NCBI RefSeq assembly: GCF_014696385.1
Contig: NZ_JACJQB010000001.1
Location: forward strand, 1 to 64,000
Source: Pseudanabaena mucicola FACHB-723
Lineage (GTDB): Bacteria; Cyanobacteriota; Cyanobacteriia; Pseudanabaenales; Pseudanabaenaceae
Length of the DNA stretch: 64,000 nt
Direction: 5' to 3'
Shown here piece by piece: positions 62,460 through 64,000 of this stretch. Each line of letters opens with the position of its first letter. The stretch's first letter is position 1. Made by a program: the position numbers and the translations under genes. Under the pieces are notes generated by a model. It was not told where the DNA came from, did no database searches, and was given only the letters and a program-made list of their open reading frames with translations.

Positions 62460-62918
62460 TTAGAACGGAATATCGTCGTAGTCAGGAGCATCATTAATCG
62501 GTGGTGCTACAGGTGGGGCATAGCTAGCCATCGGCACGACATTACTGGGGGTAGGATTGCTTGCTGCTGGTTTGTTACGGGGAGCAGATGTCGAAGCGCT
62601 AACGGCCATGCTGCTGCCACTACCCAAACTATGAATACGTTGGGCGATTAACTCAGTACGTTTTTCTTTGTAAGTACCACGATCGACTGTATCAAGGCGT
62701 AAGCGACCTTCCACAACAACTTGATCGCCTTTATGGTATTTCTCAACAATCTCGTCCGCCAAATTATTCCAGCCTACAACCTTAATCCGATAGGGGGCAT
62801 CTTCGGCACGTCCGCCTGCAAATTGTACAAGAAATGAAGCGATCGAGCTTTGGTTATCGGGAGTACGGCGCAGCTCAGGATCGCTAAGCAATTCTGCCAT
62901 CAGGACTATAGAGTTCAT
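62460..62918 (-). CDS. ssb: Single-stranded DNA-binding protein
   Basis: Binds single-stranded DNA in replication and repair. The 152-residue protein has the OB fold (about 1-105; NSIVLMAELLSDPELRRTPD, FLVQFAGG, KVVGWNNLADEI, GDQVVVEGRL), a Ser/Pro linker and the acidic C-terminal tip DYDDIPF that contacts partner proteins. The OB domain starts MNSIVLMAELLSDPEL, a cyanobacterial variant. A terminator lies just past the stop. Confidence 0.94.
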   Translation of the reverse strand: MNSIVLMAELLSDPELRRTPDNQSSIASFLVQFAGGRAEDAPYRIKVVGWNNLADEIVEKYHKGDQVVVEGRLRLDTVDRGTYKEKRTELIAQRIHSLGSGSSMAVSASTSAPRNKPAASNPTPSNVVPMASYAPPVAPPINDAPDYDDIPF

Positions 62919-63096
62919 AGGAAAGTTATCAAAAGCTTATGGCTTATTTTAATTAGCCATCATATCGCGATCGCAAAGTAATCATCGCAAAAACTGTAAA
63001 GACTATACAAAATCTTGAGTGCAATAGTTTGCGTCAGCATGTATACTTTTGCTGATTATCAAGCTGCTAGTCTGCAATAGTATTAGTCCAGTACAT

Positions 63097-63681
63097 ATGC
63101 TGACCGTCAATGCAATCATCATTAGTGCCATCATCCTTGATGTTGGGATTCAGTCCGTGATTATCGACAGAATATTTCGAGCTAAACAAAGTAACAGACG
63201 GCGGGAAGAAGTGGAAGAAGAAAACCTCACTCGCTATGAGTCCAACACATCTAGCGATCAACCAAAAGGCTGGGAATTTAAGATCCTGCGTACTAGTAGT
63301 GGTGGCTTTCGTAATCGCAAAGTTTTAAATCGTGTTTGTGCCGAAGAGTCTCAGTCAGGCTGGATTTTATTAGAAAAACTTGATAACCATCGATTACGGT
63401 TCCGTCGCCCTATCAGCGCTCGTGAACGCGATCATCAAGCCAAGATTGATCCCTATCGTTCTCACTATGGCATTTCCGAATCGGTGGAGACTTGGACAAC
63501 AATTTTGGTGATCTTGGCAATCATGAGTGGAGCTGCCGTTTTTGGGTTTACGGCGATTAATCAGTTCTTTGGAGATTGGCAAGTTCGCTCTATTCCAAAT
63601 GCTCCTAGCTCCAAAGATAATGAAATTCGTAAGCCTCCTGCTAGCCCTGCATCTAAACCAACAGCTTCTCCAAACACATAA
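63097..63681 (+). CDS. Conserved two-helix membrane protein
   Basis: Not recognised. From ATG 63097 it has 194 residues: an N-terminal hydrophobic segment (TVNAIIISAIILDVGIQSVI), a basic/acidic cytoplasmic part with KGWEFKILRTSSGGFRN and VCAEESQSGWILLEKLDNHRLRFRR, a second helix (TTILVILAIMSGAAVFGFTA) and a Pro/Ser-rich tail. A TTG start at 63049 is possible. The middle part reads like a small conserved cyanobacterial domain (W-E-F/K-I-L-R ... E-GW-LxEKLDxxRLRFRR). Confidence 0.7.
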   Translation: MLTVNAIIISAIILDVGIQSVIIDRIFRAKQSNRRREEVEEENLTRYESNTSSDQPKGWEFKILRTSSGGFRNRKVLNRVCAEESQSGWILLEKLDNHRLRFRRPISARERDHQAKIDPYRSHYGISESVETWTTILVILAIMSGAAVFGFTAINQFFGDWQVRSIPNAPSSKDNEIRKPPASPASKPTASPNT

Positions 63682-63690
63682 AATACAGAC

Positions 63691-64000
63691 ATGAAAGCAA
63701 TTGTAATGACCGCCGCAGGCAATGCCGATGTCCTACAAATGGCAGATCTGCCAGAACCCACGATTCAATCCCCCACAGAAATTTTAGTGCGCCTCAAAGC
63801 CGCAGGTATCAATCCAATTGATACAAAACTGCGTAGCCGTGGCACATTCCAGCCCGACAGCCTGCCATCGATTCTCGGCTGTGATGGTGCTGGCATTGTG
63901 GAGGCAATTGGTGCGGAGGTGACCAAATTTAAGGTTGGCGATCATGTCTATTTTTGTAATGGGGGCTTAGGTTTGCATCAGGGCAACTATGCGGAACTAA
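63691..64000 (+). CDS. Zinc-type (MDR) alcohol dehydrogenase or quinone oxidoreductase, N-terminal part
   Basis: Open from ATG 63691 to the window end (103 codons). MKAIVMTAAGNADVLQMADL, VRLKAAGINPIDTKLRS, LGCDGAGIVEAIGAEVTKFK and VGDHVYF match the N-terminal GroES-like domain of the MDR superfamily. The Rossmann half and any zinc site are beyond the window, so the exact enzyme is open. It begins 9 bp after the preceding gene. Confidence 0.85.
   Translation, partial: MKAIVMTAAGNADVLQMADLPEPTIQSPTEILVRLKAAGINPIDTKLRSRGTFQPDSLPSILGCDGAGIVEAIGAEVTKFKVGDHVYFCNGGLGLHQGNYAEL

Noticed and set aside
62925-62950. Possible fourth AAGTTAT array before ssb
   Set aside because: Only one good half-site and wrong spacing (10 bp) to a poor second one.

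Overview
The window looks like chromosomal DNA of a filamentous, Pseudanabaena-like cyanobacterium. The phylum call rests on psbX, ycf66, an SpkB-type kinase, glycolate dehydrogenase subunits, a RbcR/CmpR-type LysR regulator, a pyruvate kinase with a C-terminal swivelling domain, and very many HIP1 octamers (GCGATCGC). The genus is only an impression from protein sequences. No prophage, CRISPR array or rRNA operon was seen.

Layout. 1-2 kb: the edge of an IS630-type insertion sequence, peptide deformylase, and a repeat-invaded stretch holding remnants of a DUF433/DUF5615 toxin-antitoxin pair. 2-5.5 kb: pyruvate kinase, a YqhD-type alcohol dehydrogenase and a low-molecular-weight tyrosine phosphatase. 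5.6-15.7 kb: a surface-polysaccharide region (initiating sugar transferase, Wzc-like tyrosine autokinase, two GT4 glycosyltransferases) with a large HTH-NB-ARC-WD40 STAND protein inside it. 15.8-17.1 kb: an exported protein with a C-terminal sorting-type tail and a divergent ferredoxin. 17.4-19.7 kb: rimP-nusA-ylxR. 19.8-28 kb: galE, a pterin dehydratase, a SpoIID-like protein, rnpB RNA, a PgpH-type HD phosphohydrolase, a small Cys protein and comM. 28.3-36.9 kb: a CheW-MCP-CheA hybrid operon of the Pil/Tax3 type, probably controlling type IV pilus motility. 36.9-47.4 kb: recN, a phosphoesterase, mutS, a double ComFB-domain protein, malQ and a CBS/CorC transporter. 47.5-50.9 kb: sulfate uptake (substrate-binding protein, CysT, CysW, NIL-domain protein) and tRNA-Cys. 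50.9-64 kb: a LysR regulator, a PsiE-like protein, psbX, ycf66, SpkB-like kinase, glcE-glcF, menE, a small coiled-coil protein, a TPR protein, tRNA-Thr, ssb, a membrane protein and the start of a zinc-type oxidoreductase.

The most unusual feature is intergenic. Many gaps carry very long, nearly perfect hairpins (15-27 bp stems, usually 3-nt TTT/TTC loops). Several share a core (GCGGCGC-TTY-GCGCCGC) and outer ends (AAACCCA...TGGGTTT), while the middle of each arm differs from copy to copy yet stays paired. Some lie inside larger elements with TATAGC termini. A second signal is an AAGTTAT half-site repeated every 11-12 bp upstream of three transcription units, resembling an OmpR/PhoB-family operator. 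A third is a NIL-domain gene whose best-placed start codon is AUA.
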